Shown here in pieces: positions 42,902 through 51,771 of a stretch of 64,000 nucleotides of DNA. The stretch is from Streptomyces uncialis. GTDB taxonomy: Bacteria; Actinomycetota; Actinomycetes; Streptomycetales; Streptomycetaceae. Position numbers and translations under genes: made by a program. Below the pieces are notes generated by a model. That model was given only the letters and a program-made list of their open reading frames with translations, did no database searches and was not told the DNA's origin. Positions within the stretch are counted from its first letter, which is position 1, and the number at the start of each line of letters is the position of its first letter. The stretch lies in the NCBI RefSeq assembly GCF_001905345.1, contig NZ_LFBV01000003.1, positions 612,985-676,984 of the forward strand. Direction: 5' to 3'.

Positions 42902-44401
42902 GTGAGATCAGTGACGTCCCGGGCCGAGGCCGGGGAATCCGGCAGACCCGCCCGCCCCGCCCCGCGCCGCACCCGGCGCGCCGTCCTCACCGCGGTGGGC
43001 ACCGTCCTCGCGCTGGCCGGTTCCCTGGGCACGGCCGCGGCCGTGCCCACCGCACCGGACACCCGGGCGGCGCGGAACGCCGCGCCGGCCGACGGTGTGT
43101 GGCGCATGGACGGCTACGGGCTGTTCGTCACGGTCAGCGGTGGGGTGCTGCGCACCTGGGACACCACGGCCCTCAGCTGCCTGCCCGGTCTGACGGCGAC
43201 CCGGCAAGGTGCGCCCGGCCCCGGCGGGGAGGTCCGGTTCGGTTCACCGGAGGCCGTCCTCATCGTGCGGCAACGGGGCACCGACCGTGCGACCCTGGCC
43301 GTCGACGGCGGGGTGGGCACCCGTGACATGCGCCGTGTCCCCGCGCTGCCCGAACTGTGCGGGCGGGCCCCCGCGACCGGGCCGCTGGCGAACTTCGACG
43401 TCTTCTGGCAGACGTTCGAGGAGAACTACGCCTTCTTCGCCGCCCGGGGCGTGGACTGGGACGCGGTCCGCGCGAAGTACCGGCCGAAGGTCACCGCCCG
43501 GACGACGCCCGCCGAACTCTTCGACATCCTGGCGGAGATGACCGCGCCGCTCCAGGACGGGCATGTCGCCCTGGAGGCGGACACCCCGGAGCTCACCCGG
43601 TCCGCGCGGGTGGGGCGTGAGGGGACGGTCGCGCCCAGCCCGGAGTACGACGAGCGGGTCCGCGAGTTCATCGAGCGCCGGGACTTCGGCGGGGTGCCGC
43701 TTGAGAGCCATGCGAACGGCGCGATCGGTTACGGCGAACTGCCCGGCGGGATCGGCTACCTGCGGATCAACCGCTTCACCTGGTACACCCCGGACGCCCC
43801 CGTCTACCAGACGGACGCCGCCGAGCTGACCAAGGTGCTGGACCGGATCGTCACCCGGGCCCGTACCTCCGGTCCCGGCGCGTGGCGGGGTCTGATCGTG
43901 GACATCCGGGTCAACGCCGGCGGCATGGACCAACTGGGTCTGTCGATCGCGTCCCGGCTCACGGACCGTTCGTACCAGGCGTACGCCAAGCAGGCGCGCA
44001 ACGATCCGCGTGACGACACCCGGTTCACCCGGCGGCAGACGATCGGTGTGGTGCCCGCCGCGGGTGTGCCCCGCTACACCGGACCCATCGCGCTGCTGAC
44101 CGGTGGCTCGACGGTCAGCGCCGGGGAGACGTTCACCCAGGCACTGTCGGAGCGCCCGTCGACCGTCAGGATCGGGGCGAACACGCAGGGCATCTTCTCG
44201 GACGTGCTGGGCCGTACGCTGCCCAACGGCTGGAAGTTCAGCCTCTCCAACGAGAGGTACACCAACCCGCGCGGCCGGTCCTTCGAGGGTCCGGGCATCG
44301 CCCCGCATGTGCGGACGCCGGTGTTCACCGAGAAGGAGTTCGCCGCGGGCCGTGACTCGGCCTTCGACCGCGCCAAGGCACTGCTGAACGCCCGCTCCTG
44401 A
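42902..44401 (+). CDS. Secreted S41 family peptidase
   Basis: A 499-residue C-terminal processing-type serine protease. The N-terminus has RRTRR followed by a hydrophobic stretch ending in AAA, a signal peptide with Tat-like features. The middle holds NFDVFWQTFEENYAFF, typical of this tricorn-like subgroup, and the catalytic region is LTGGSTVSAGETF, whose second Ser is the likely nucleophile. I chose the GTG at 42902 because GGAG lies six bases upstream; the frame opens at a GTG 54 bases earlier. Probably extracytoplasmic. A terminator follows. Confidence 0.85.
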   Translation: MRSVTSRAEAGESGRPARPAPRRTRRAVLTAVGTVLALAGSLGTAAAVPTAPDTRAARNAAPADGVWRMDGYGLFVTVSGGVLRTWDTTALSCLPGLTATRQGAPGPGGEVRFGSPEAVLIVRQRGTDRATLAVDGGVGTRDMRRVPALPELCGRAPATGPLANFDVFWQTFEENYAFFAARGVDWDAVRAKYRPKVTARTTPAELFDILAEMTAPLQDGHVALEADTPELTRSARVGREGTVAPSPEYDERVREFIERRDFGGVPLESHANGAIGYGELPGGIGYLRINRFTWYTPDAPVYQTDAAELTKVLDRIVTRARTSGPGAWRGLIVDIRVNAGGMDQLGLSIASRLTDRSYQAYAKQARNDPRDDTRFTRRQTIGVVPAAGVPRYTGPIALLTGGSTVSAGETFTQALSERPSTVRIGANTQGIFSDVLGRTLPNGWKFSLSNERYTNPRGRSFEGPGIAPHVRTPVFTEKEFAAGRDSAFDRAKALLNARS

Positions 44402-44408
44402 CCGGCAG

Positions 44409-44448
44409 CCGCCCCCGCCGGACGCCCTGACGGGCCCGGCGGGGGCGG
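44409..44448 (+). terminator. Terminator after S41 peptidase
   Basis: A 13-bp perfect stem, CCGCCCCCGCCGG and its complement, with a 14-base loop starts 8 bases past the stop codon. Confidence 0.75.
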
Positions 44449-44468
44449 ATCGCTGAGATCATCCGTGC

Positions 44469-45143
44469 ATGAACATGCGCGTGGAAGCCCGGATGGTCGC
44501 CGTCCCCGGGGGCCGGGTGACCCTGTCCGACCGCCGGACCCGGCGCAGCTGGCCGGTGGACCTCGCGCCCTTCCGGCTGGCCGCGACGCCCGTGACCCAG
44601 GAGTGGTACGCGGAGGTCACCGGCGGCCGGCCGGGAACCGCCCGGGGCGACCGGCTGCCCGTCGAGGGCGTCTCCTGGTGGGACGCGGTCCGGTTCTGCG
44701 ACGCCCTGTCCGTGGGCGAGGGGCTGACGCCGGTGTACGGGGCGCACGACGACGTCACGGCCGTGGAGCCGGACCCCGCGGCCGACGGATACCGGCTGCC
44801 GACCGAGGCCGAGTGGGAGCACGCCTGCCGCGCCGGTACCACCGGGGCCCGCTACGGCTCGCTGGACGAGATCGCCTGGCACCGGGGCAACTCCGGTGAG
44901 CGGCTCCATGAGGTGGGCGGTCGGCTGCCGAACGCGTGGGGCCTGTACGACATGCTCGGCAATGTGTGGGAGTGGTGCTGGGACGTCTACGACGCCGAGG
45001 TCTACGGCTCGTACCGTGTACTGCGCGGCGGCGGCTGGTTCGACGAGCGCTGGAGCTGCCGGGCCTCGGTACGGCGCCGCAGCCATCCGACGTTCCGGAT
45101 CGACGACGTGGGGTTCCGCGTGGCCCGGTCCGCTCCCCGCTGA
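44469..45143 (+). CDS. SUMF1/formylglycine-generating enzyme-like protein
   Basis: A 224-residue protein of the FGE-sulfatase (SUMF1/EgtB-domain) fold: PVTQEWYAEVTGG, PVEGVSWWDAVRFCDAL, YRLPTEAEWEHACRAG, GNVWEWCWD and RVLRGGGWFD are all landmarks. True formylglycine-generating enzymes use two cysteines near the C-terminus to bind copper; here a single Cys lies in SCRASVRRR, so catalysis of formylglycine formation is doubtful. Members also act as unassigned oxygen-dependent enzymes. No sulfatase is adjacent. Confidence 0.82.
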   Translation: MNMRVEARMVAVPGGRVTLSDRRTRRSWPVDLAPFRLAATPVTQEWYAEVTGGRPGTARGDRLPVEGVSWWDAVRFCDALSVGEGLTPVYGAHDDVTAVEPDPAADGYRLPTEAEWEHACRAGTTGARYGSLDEIAWHRGNSGERLHEVGGRLPNAWGLYDMLGNVWEWCWDVYDAEVYGSYRVLRGGGWFDERWSCRASVRRRSHPTFRIDDVGFRVARSAPR

Positions 45144-45400
45144 ACTCCGCGCAACGCCACTGTGTACGGCCCCCGTTCCCGCTCCGGCGGCGGTCGTCCG
45201 GCGCCTGGAGTCCGTCGGCCTCGTGTGTCAGTGGCAGCCCTTACCCTTCGGCAATGCGGAGAGAGCTGGCGCACAAGAGTCGCGCCCGGTCCCGGGCGGA
45301 CGTGCCGGGTCGGGCCGCGGGGCGTTCTTGTCGGCACCCCCTCGGCAGAGCCCGTTCATGCGTTCTCACACACGTACACGCAAGCGTAAGGCGAGAGGGA

Positions 45401-45913
45401 ATGGCGACGCTTGAGGAGATCAAGGCACTACTGGGAGAACCCCGCTTCCTTTGGTCCGATCCCGAGCCCTGGAACCTGCTGGAACAGGAACTCGGGATCA
45501 CCTTCCCCGCCGACTTCCGGGCCATCACCGACGCTTATGGCCCGGTACTCATCAACGACAAGTTGCGCCTGGACCACCCTGGCCATCCGTTCAGGAACCT
45601 GGGCAGGAGCATCAAGGAGGAGATCGAGTACTGGCTTGAGGCAGAAGAGACGGGGATCCTCCCCGGCAGGGCCGGAACCGGCCCCGGAGAGCTGCTGCCG
45701 ATCGCGACAGGGGCGACAGCGGAGTACATCTTCCTGCGAGTACCGCCCGAGCCGTCAGCGCCTTGGGCCATAGGCATCCAGGAGTTGGATTCCTTCGAGT
45801 TCGAGCTCTACCCGATGACGTTCAGCGACTGGCTGCTGGCCTATCTCAAGGGCGAGGACGTCCTGGTGGGTGCCACCCCTCCGGCCCGCCTGTTCTATGA
45901 GCCTCTGACCTGA
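45401..45913 (+). CDS. SMI1/KNR4 (SUKH) family protein
   Basis: A 170-residue protein with the SUKH fold pattern: WNLLEQELGITFPADFRAITDAYGPVLINDKLRL, then GELLPIATGATAEYIFLRV and FEFELYPMTFSDWLLAYLKGE. SUKH proteins are widely immunity proteins against polymorphic toxins, but solitary copies are common in streptomycetes. No toxin gene is adjacent, so the role is open. Codon use is slightly less GC-rich than that of its neighbours. Confidence 0.75.
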   Translation: MATLEEIKALLGEPRFLWSDPEPWNLLEQELGITFPADFRAITDAYGPVLINDKLRLDHPGHPFRNLGRSIKEEIEYWLEAEETGILPGRAGTGPGELLPIATGATAEYIFLRVPPEPSAPWAIGIQELDSFEFELYPMTFSDWLLAYLKGEDVLVGATPPARLFYEPLT

Positions 45914-46038
45914 AAGCTGTACCGGAAGGGCACATATCACGATATCGGCGCGGAGCGAGGTGCTTGGGTTGCACCTTCCGTAGCGGCATGTGGTCCGGTG
46001 GACCTGCGTCCCGACCCCTTGAGGAGAGGTCCCTGCTC

Positions 46039-46986
46039 ATGCGTTCGTCCTTCATGCCACCCCGCCAGGTCAAGATCGGTGACGCGGCGGCCTTCGTCGG
46101 CAGCACGCCACGGGCGATTCGCCATTACCACGAGATCGGCCTGCTCCCCGAGCCCGCGCGGGGTGGCGACGACCGTCGCCGCTACGAGTACGAGGACATG
46201 ATCCGCCTGCTGTGGATTCGCAAGATGGCCGACGCCGGGATCGCCCTGGACGATATCCGTGACGCCTTTACCGGCGGTACGGATTCCGCCGGTGCGGACA
46301 GCGGAGAAGATTTCGCGGGAACCCTGGAGCGGTTGGAGGAAACCCTCGCCGAGCAGGAGGCGAAATTGCGGCGGCAGCGGACCGCCGTGCAGCGGATGCG
46401 CACCGAAGGCAGCCGGATGGGTCTGCTCTCCGACTTCGTCACCGAACGGCTCAAGCACCTGCCCGAGGGCTCCCTGCGTCAGGCGGACCTGGACATTCTG
46501 CTGGTCACCGAGCGGATCTTCGGTCCGCTCGGTGCGGCCGTCCAGGCCGGCCGCTTCATCGCCCTGGCCACGCATCCCGCTCTGCGGGAGTATTCCGACC
46601 GCGTCGATGCCGCCGAGGAGGCACTGGACGACAGCGTCGCCGTCGATGATCCACGGGTGGCCCAGGTGGCCGTCGAGCGGCACGCCTTCGAAAGCGCACT
46701 CCACGCCGTCATCGAGGAGTCCGGCCTGGGTGAGGACGACGATGCCCTCTTCGACGCCTGGGACGTGTTGCACCCCGAGGACGGCGAGGACGAGGCCGAT
46801 CTCGGCTCCGGCAGGCGGGAGGCCGGTTCCATGAGCGCGTTCGAAGCCGTCGGCAAGATGCCCTACGACCTCTCCCCGGCCCGGGTGCGCTGCATGGAAC
46901 TGGCCGAAGAACTGTCCGCCCAGGACCCACCCGCTGCCTGGAGCAAGGCCGCGGGCCTGTCGGTATCTCCGGCTCCGCACAGCTGA
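46039..46986 (+). CDS. MerR family transcriptional regulator
   Basis: A 315-residue regulator: N-terminal MerR winged helix VKIGDAAAFVGSTPRAIRHYHEIGLLPEPARGGDDRRRYEYEDMIRLLWIRKMADAGIALDDI, a coiled coil (LERLEETLAEQEAKLRRQRTAVQRMRTE, about residues 95-125) and a large helical effector domain. The start follows GGAGAGG with ten-base spacing; a second ATG 15 bases later is possible. No adjacent target gene is obvious. Confidence 0.85.
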   Translation: MRSSFMPPRQVKIGDAAAFVGSTPRAIRHYHEIGLLPEPARGGDDRRRYEYEDMIRLLWIRKMADAGIALDDIRDAFTGGTDSAGADSGEDFAGTLERLEETLAEQEAKLRRQRTAVQRMRTEGSRMGLLSDFVTERLKHLPEGSLRQADLDILLVTERIFGPLGAAVQAGRFIALATHPALREYSDRVDAAEEALDDSVAVDDPRVAQVAVERHAFESALHAVIEESGLGEDDDALFDAWDVLHPEDGEDEADLGSGRREAGSMSAFEAVGKMPYDLSPARVRCMELAEELSAQDPPAAWSKAAGLSVSPAPHS

Positions 46987-47083
46987 TCATCGGAGCCGGA
47001 GCCATCTCCGTGTCCACAGCCGCGCCGGAGCCGGATGGATGCGACGGTGCCGGCGTACGGACGATCCGCCGTACAGGACCCGG

Positions 47084-48154
47084 CTAGCGTCGTGCGCCGA
47101 GCGCGGGGAGCACCGTTTCCGCCACCCGGTACGCCTCCTCCAGCAGGGGGTTGCCCGACAGGATGAACGTATCGACGCCGAGCGACCCGTACTCCGCGAG
47201 CCGTTCCACGACCTGTGCGGTGGAGCCGACGACCGCGGTACCGGGGCCCGGCCGGAACAGGCTCATGCCCGGCCAGATGTTGCGGTGCTCCTCCAGGTCA
47301 CGGGCGCGGGCCGGGACCCGGCCGCCGTGCCGGAACTGGCGCTGCCAGCCCACGCCGTCCTCGGTCGCCTTCACCCCGAGCTGCCGGGCGTAGGTGGCCT
47401 CGCTGGTGACCTCAAGGAGGCGGTCGGCGGCCGCCCATGCCTCGTCCTCGGTGTCCCGGACGATCAGATGGACCCGCAGTCCGATCCGCAGGACGCGCCC
47501 GTGGGCGGCGGCCCTCTCGCGCACCCGGTCCAGCTTCTCCTTCAGCAGATGCGGCGGCTCGGCCCAGGTCAGATAGACGTCCACGTGCTCGGCCGCCATC
47601 TCGACACCGGCCGGGGACGAGCCGCCGAACCACAGCGGGATGTGCGGTTCCTGGACGGGGGTGAGTTCACGCAGCGACGCGCCCGCGTCCCGCAGGTCGT
47701 AGTAGCGGCCCCGGTGGTCGAACACCTCGCCCGCGGTCAGCCGTTTCACGATCGACCAGTACTCGGCGCTCAGCGCGTAGCGCTCGTCGTGCTCGACATG
47801 GAGTCCGTACTCCCGCAGGGACGCGGTGGAGCCGTTGACGACGTTGAACCGCAGCCGTCCGCCGAAGAGGTTGTCGAACGTGAGCGCCATCTTGGCCAGC
47901 AGGGTGGGGGCGATCAGTCCGGGGTGGACTGCCAGCAGCGGCTTGAAGCCGGGGCCGGTCGACGCGGCGAGCGCGCTGCCCAGCGGCCAGACGTCGTGCA
48001 GGTCGGTGGCCAGCAGCGCGCCGCTGTACCCGAGCCGTTCCACCGACCCCGCGAGCTGCTGGAGATAGCGCAGGTCCACGGGGCGGCGGCCCTCGGGTTC
48101 CCACGGGTAGGGCCCTTCGCGGGGGATGACGTACCAGAGGAACTCGGAGGTCAT
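47084..48154 (-). CDS. ssuD: FMNH2-dependent alkanesulfonate monooxygenase-like (SsuD)
   Basis: A 356-residue bacterial luciferase-family enzyme: FLWYVIPREG at the start, GYSGALLATDLHDVWPLGSALAASTGPGFKPLLAVHPGLIAPTLLAKMALTFDNLFGGRLRFNVVNG, PLWFGGSSPAGVEMAAEHVDVYLTWAEPP. These match SsuD, which uses FMNH2 and O2 to release sulfite from sulfonates. It is the last gene of the six-gene sulfur operon, overlapping the gene before it by ATGA. The partner flavin reductase is not in the operon. Given the DszB-like gene, an aryl or alkyl sulfonate/sulfone substrate is possible. Confidence 0.85.
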   Translation of the reverse strand: MTSEFLWYVIPREGPYPWEPEGRRPVDLRYLQQLAGSVERLGYSGALLATDLHDVWPLGSALAASTGPGFKPLLAVHPGLIAPTLLAKMALTFDNLFGGRLRFNVVNGSTASLREYGLHVEHDERYALSAEYWSIVKRLTAGEVFDHRGRYYDLRDAGASLRELTPVQEPHIPLWFGGSSPAGVEMAAEHVDVYLTWAEPPHLLKEKLDRVRERAAAHGRVLRIGLRVHLIVRDTEDEAWAAADRLLEVTSEATYARQLGVKATEDGVGWQRQFRHGGRVPARARDLEEHRNIWPGMSLFRPGPGTAVVGSTAQVVERLAEYGSLGVDTFILSGNPLLEEAYRVAETVLPALGARR

Positions 48155-49023
48155 CGGCCGGCCGCCGTACGCGCCACGGCGTGCGCGGTGGTGACCGGGC
48201 GGGGCAGGAAGCCCGCGCCGTGCAGGATGTCGGCGGCCTCCTGCTGCTCGGCGAGGAACACCTCGGTGACGGGTTCGATGTGCCAGGGCAGGGCGCGCAG
48301 GGCGGTCTCCCAGTCACCGGTGTCGCCACCGAGGCCGTCGGCGGCGATCAGGGCGGCCTCGCGGGGGTGCGCGGCGGCCCAGTCGTCGGCCTGCTGGAGG
48401 GCGGTGACCAGGGCGGCGACGACCTCGGGGCGCCGCTCGGCGAAGTCGCGGCGGGCGAAGAACACGGAGCGGTCCGTGATGACGTCGCCGGAGCGCAGCA
48501 GGACGCGGGCCGATCCGGTGCGCAGGGCGGCGGCGAGGTCGGCGCCCTGGGTGATCCAGCCGGTGATGGTGCCGTCGGCGAGGAGCCGTGCGCTGTCCGG
48601 CCCGGCGGGGGCGGGGGTGAGGTCGGTGGCGTAGGAGAGTCCGGCCGTGTGGAGTGCCTTGGCGAGCAGATGGGTCTGCCAGGAGCCGATGCCGAGGTGG
48701 ACGGTGCCGCCCTTGAGTCCCGTGATGTCGTGGACCGGTCCGTCCGCGGCGACGAGCAGCGCGCCGTGGTCGGGGCGGGGCGCGGAGACGGCGGTGTAGA
48801 CGATGTCGTGCCCGTCGGCCTGGGCGCTGAGGGGTGGGGTGGAGCCGGTGCCGCCGAAGTCGAACACCCCCTCGCTGAGCAGGGTGCCGGTAGTGACGCC
48901 GTTGGTGTAGTGGTGGAAGGCGACGGTCTCGCCGAGGGGTTCGAGGGCCCGCTGCGCGTGGTCGAGCCGGGAGAGGTAGGTCAGGGTCGGGTTGTTGGCG
49001 TGGACGCCGATGGTGACGGTCAT
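48151..49023 (-). CDS. SsuA/TauA-like binding-protein homologue without signal peptide
   Basis: A 290-residue protein of the nitrate/sulfonate/taurine binding-protein fold: MTVTIGVHANNPTLTYL, FDFGGTGSTPPLSAQADGHDIVY, GLKGGTVHLGIGSWQTHLLAKALHTAG, and EVVAALVTALQQADDWAAAHPREAA. It starts directly with the first beta-strand, with no signal peptide, lipobox or transmembrane helix, so it should be cytoplasmic. It may be a sensor or an enzyme, as the related DszB and thiamine-synthesis Thi5 proteins are. GTGA/ATGA overlaps join it to SsuB and SsuD. Confidence 0.78.
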   Translation of the reverse strand: MTVTIGVHANNPTLTYLSRLDHAQRALEPLGETVAFHHYTNGVTTGTLLSEGVFDFGGTGSTPPLSAQADGHDIVYTAVSAPRPDHGALLVAADGPVHDITGLKGGTVHLGIGSWQTHLLAKALHTAGLSYATDLTPAPAGPDSARLLADGTITGWITQGADLAAALRTGSARVLLRSGDVITDRSVFFARRDFAERRPEVVAALVTALQQADDWAAAHPREAALIAADGLGGDTGDWETALRALPWHIEPVTEVFLAEQQEAADILHGAGFLPRPVTTAHAVARTAAGR

Positions 49024-49916
49024 GACAGGGTCGCTCCGGTGGGTTCGTGGGCTTCGGGTACGCGGGCTTCACGGTCAGGTTCATGAGCGTGCGGTGGTGA
49101 CGGCGGCTTCGCGCGGACGTCGGGTCCGGCGTCCGGCTCGGCGTCCGGCTCGTGCTCGGCGTCCGGCTCGTGCTCGGTGTCGGGCTCGGTGGGTGTGAGG
49201 ACGTGCCGCTCGGGTTGCTGGTGGACTCCGAGGTCGCCGAGGAGTCGTCGGCGCAGGGCCGCGAAGGCGGGGTGCGCGGGGTCGCGGGGGTGGGCGATGC
49301 CGACCGTCTCGTCGGTGACGAGATGTCCGTCGCGCAGCACCGCGACCCGGTCGGCGAGGCGGACGGCCTCGTCGACGTCATGGGTGACCAGCAGTACGGC
49401 GGGCCGGTGGCGGCGGCAGAGCTCCCCCACGAGGTCCTGCATCTTCAACCGGGTCAGCGCGTCGAGCGCGGCGAACGGTTCGTCGAGCAGCAGGAGTTCG
49501 GGGCGGCGTACCAGTGCCCGGGCGAGGGCGACCCGCTGGGCCTCGCCGCCGGACAGGGTGCCGGGCCAGGCGTCGGCGTGCGAGGCGAGGCCCACCTCGC
49601 GCAGGGCCCGCAGTCCGGTCTCGCGGGTCGCGGCGCCGCGCGGCATGGCGACGACGGTGTTGGCGAGGACCTTCTTGGAGGGGACGAGCCGGGGTTCCTG
49701 GAAGACGATGGTGCGGACCCCGGGCACCAGGACCGTGCCGCCGTCGGTGCGGTCGAGTGCGCCGAGGATGCGCAGCAGGGTGGTCTTGCCGCTGCCGCTG
49801 GCGCCGAGCAGGGCGACGAACTCCCCGCGGGCGATGGTCAGATCGAGTCCGTCGAGGACAGCGCGACCGGCGAACACCCGCCGCAGGCCCCGTACATGGA
49901 CGGCGGTGTCGTTCAT
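49020..49916 (-). CDS. ssuB: Aliphatic sulfonate ABC transporter ATPase (SsuB)
   Basis: A 298-residue ATPase with Walker A GASGSGKTT, signature LSGGEAQR, Walker B LLLLDEPFAALD and H-loop VTHDVDEAV, typical of the SsuB/TauB/NrtD group. The last 70 residues are an acidic, repetitive tail (EHEPDAEHEPDAEPDAG) not needed for ATPase function. It drives import of the sulfonate bound by the SsuA-like lipoprotein. Confidence 0.9.
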   Translation of the reverse strand: MNDTAVHVRGLRRVFAGRAVLDGLDLTIARGEFVALLGASGSGKTTLLRILGALDRTDGGTVLVPGVRTIVFQEPRLVPSKKVLANTVVAMPRGAATRETGLRALREVGLASHADAWPGTLSGGEAQRVALARALVRRPELLLLDEPFAALDALTRLKMQDLVGELCRRHRPAVLLVTHDVDEAVRLADRVAVLRDGHLVTDETVGIAHPRDPAHPAFAALRRRLLGDLGVHQQPERHVLTPTEPDTEHEPDAEHEPDAEPDAGPDVRAKPPSPPHAHEPDREARVPEAHEPTGATLS

Positions 49917-50743
49917 CGGACCGCCCCCAGGGTGCGCCAGGGCATCAGCAGCCGCTCCAGCAGCCGGACGATGCCGTCGGCGGTGAGTCCGAGCAGGGCG
50001 TAGACGAGGATGCAGACCGCGAGGACGTCGGTGCGGGCGTACGCCTGGGCCTGCGACATCAGATAGCCGATGCCCGCGGTGGCGTTGATCTCCTCGGCGG
50101 CGACCAGCGCGATCACGCTGAGGGTCATGGACAGCCGCAGTCCCGACAGCAGTGAGGGCAGCGCGCTGGGCAGGACGACCTCACGGACGAGGGCGAGCCG
50201 TCCCATGCCGAAGGAACGCATCGCCTCCAGGAGCTTGCGGTCGGTGCCGCGTACGCCGCCCGCGGTGCTGACGTACATGGGGAACGTCGTCGCGAAGGCG
50301 ATCAGCAGGATCTTGGCGGTCTCGGTGATCCCGAACCAGACCATGAACAGCGGGACGAGGGCGAGGAAGGGGATGGTGCGCATCGCCTGGAGGGAGGAGT
50401 CGAGGAGTTCGTCGCCGGACCGGCTGAAGCCGGTGGTGACCCCGAGGACGACGCCCGCGACGAGTCCCAGCAGCAGTCCGGTCCCGGAGCGGGTGAGTGA
50501 GGCGGCGAGGGCGTCGGGCAGTTCGCCGTTGCCCCACAGCTCCCCCACCGCGCGGACGACGGCGGGGGGTCCGGCGAGGATGTCGGGGGTGAGCAGTCCG
50601 GTGGCGGAGGCGGTCCACCAGGCACCGATCAGCAGCAGCGGGCCGAGGGCGCGCACGGTGAGGGAGACGGCCCGGGGCCGGTCGCGGGGCAGGTAGGGGC
50701 GGGGGGTGACGAGGTTCCCGGGCGGCCGGGTCGCGGTGCTCAT
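49913..50743 (-). CDS. ssuC: Aliphatic sulfonate ABC transporter permease (SsuC)
   Basis: A 276-residue type I ABC permease with six predicted helices and the EAA loop (EAMRSFGMGRLALVREVVLPSALPSLLSGLRL, about residues 165-196). It is most like SsuC/TauC. Four-base overlaps join it to SsuB and SsuA. Confidence 0.9.
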   Translation of the reverse strand: MSTATRPPGNLVTPRPYLPRDRPRAVSLTVRALGPLLLIGAWWTASATGLLTPDILAGPPAVVRAVGELWGNGELPDALAASLTRSGTGLLLGLVAGVVLGVTTGFSRSGDELLDSSLQAMRTIPFLALVPLFMVWFGITETAKILLIAFATTFPMYVSTAGGVRGTDRKLLEAMRSFGMGRLALVREVVLPSALPSLLSGLRLSMTLSVIALVAAEEINATAGIGYLMSQAQAYARTDVLAVCILVYALLGLTADGIVRLLERLLMPWRTLGAVR

Positions 50744-51771
50744 CCCAGGGCCTCGATGTCGAGGATGTGGGGCTTGATGTCGACGGGCTTCGTGAGGACC
50801 TTCTGGTCGAGGTAGAAGCGGGCGACGGACTCGAAGCGCGCGATGTCGTCGGCGGTGATCGGTTCGACGGTGCCGCCCTCGCGCAGGATACGGAGCTGGA
50901 GTTCCCTGGCGGCGCCGGTGACGGCGGTCGGACCGCGGTCGGTGAAGACGTTGACGTACTTCTCCGGGTCGGCCCGCTGGGCGGCGCTGCCGGTGCGGAG
51001 GTAGTCGTACAGGGCCTTGACGACCTTCGGATGCCGCTCGGCGAAGCCGGTGCGCACGGCGTGGAAGCTGTAGTTGTCGGAGCCGACGGCGGCCCCGTCG
51101 GCGACGAAGCGGGAGTCGCCGCTGCCGAGTTCCGCGACGGAGTAGGCGGCCCAGGAGGCCCAGGCGTCCACCTGGCCGGTCTTGTAGACGGAGGCCGTCT
51201 GGTCGGGGCGCAGATAGACGCGTTCCACGTCATCTGCCGGTACGCCGTGCCGGGCGAGCGCCTTGAGGAGCAGGTACTCGCCGGTGCCGCCCTGGTTGAC
51301 GGCGACCTTGCGTCCGGCGAGGTCCTTGACGGTGCTGATCCCGGAGTCCTCGCGGACCAGGATGCCCTCCCCCGCGCCGTCCGGTTCGATGGCGCTGAAG
51401 AGTTTGAACCCGGGCTTCTGGGTGAGGGCGGTGACCCCGGAGGTGATCGACCCGGTGGCGATGTCCAGCTGTCCGGCGTTGAGCGCCTGAGCGGCGGGGG
51501 CGAACGGCCCGCTGCTGCCGGTCCATTCGACACGGGCACCGGCGGCGTCGAGGGCCTTCGCGAGGCTGCCGTCCTTCTTCCCGAGGGCGAGGACACCCGA
51601 GTTCTTCGGGTCGGGGATGCGGACGACGACGGTGCCCTTGTCCCCCGCGCTGCCCTCCGCGGCCCCGCCGCAGGCGGTGACGGCGAACAGGGCGGCGGTG
51701 ACGGCGAGGGCGGCGGCCGTGCGCACGGCCCGGCGGGTCAGGGTCGTCGGGGCGGTCAGCTGGTGAGCCAT
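50740..51771 (-). CDS. ssuA: Sulfonate ABC transporter substrate-binding lipoprotein (SsuA)
   Basis: A 343-residue lipoprotein: signal peptide with Arg13-Arg14 and lipobox VTAC at Cys34, then the SsuA/NMT1-like fold (VVVRIPDPKNSGVLAL, GQLDIATGSITSGVTAL, DLAGRKVAVNQGGTGEYLLLKALARHGV, YKTGQVDAWASWAAY). It should capture sulfonates outside the membrane. The start overlaps the end of the DszB-like gene by 16 bases. Confidence 0.9.
   Translation of the reverse strand: MAHQLTAPTTLTRRAVRTAAALAVTAALFAVTACGGAAEGSAGDKGTVVVRIPDPKNSGVLALGKKDGSLAKALDAAGARVEWTGSSGPFAPAAQALNAGQLDIATGSITSGVTALTQKPGFKLFSAIEPDGAGEGILVREDSGISTVKDLAGRKVAVNQGGTGEYLLLKALARHGVPADDVERVYLRPDQTASVYKTGQVDAWASWAAYSVAELGSGDSRFVADGAAVGSDNYSFHAVRTGFAERHPKVVKALYDYLRTGSAAQRADPEKYVNVFTDRGPTAVTGAARELQLRILREGGTVEPITADDIARFESVARFYLDQKVLTKPVDIKPHILDIEALG

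Noticed and set aside
45401..45913. Toxin-immunity module around the SMI1/KNR4 gene
   Set aside because: No polymorphic toxin, secretion or immunity cluster is next to it.
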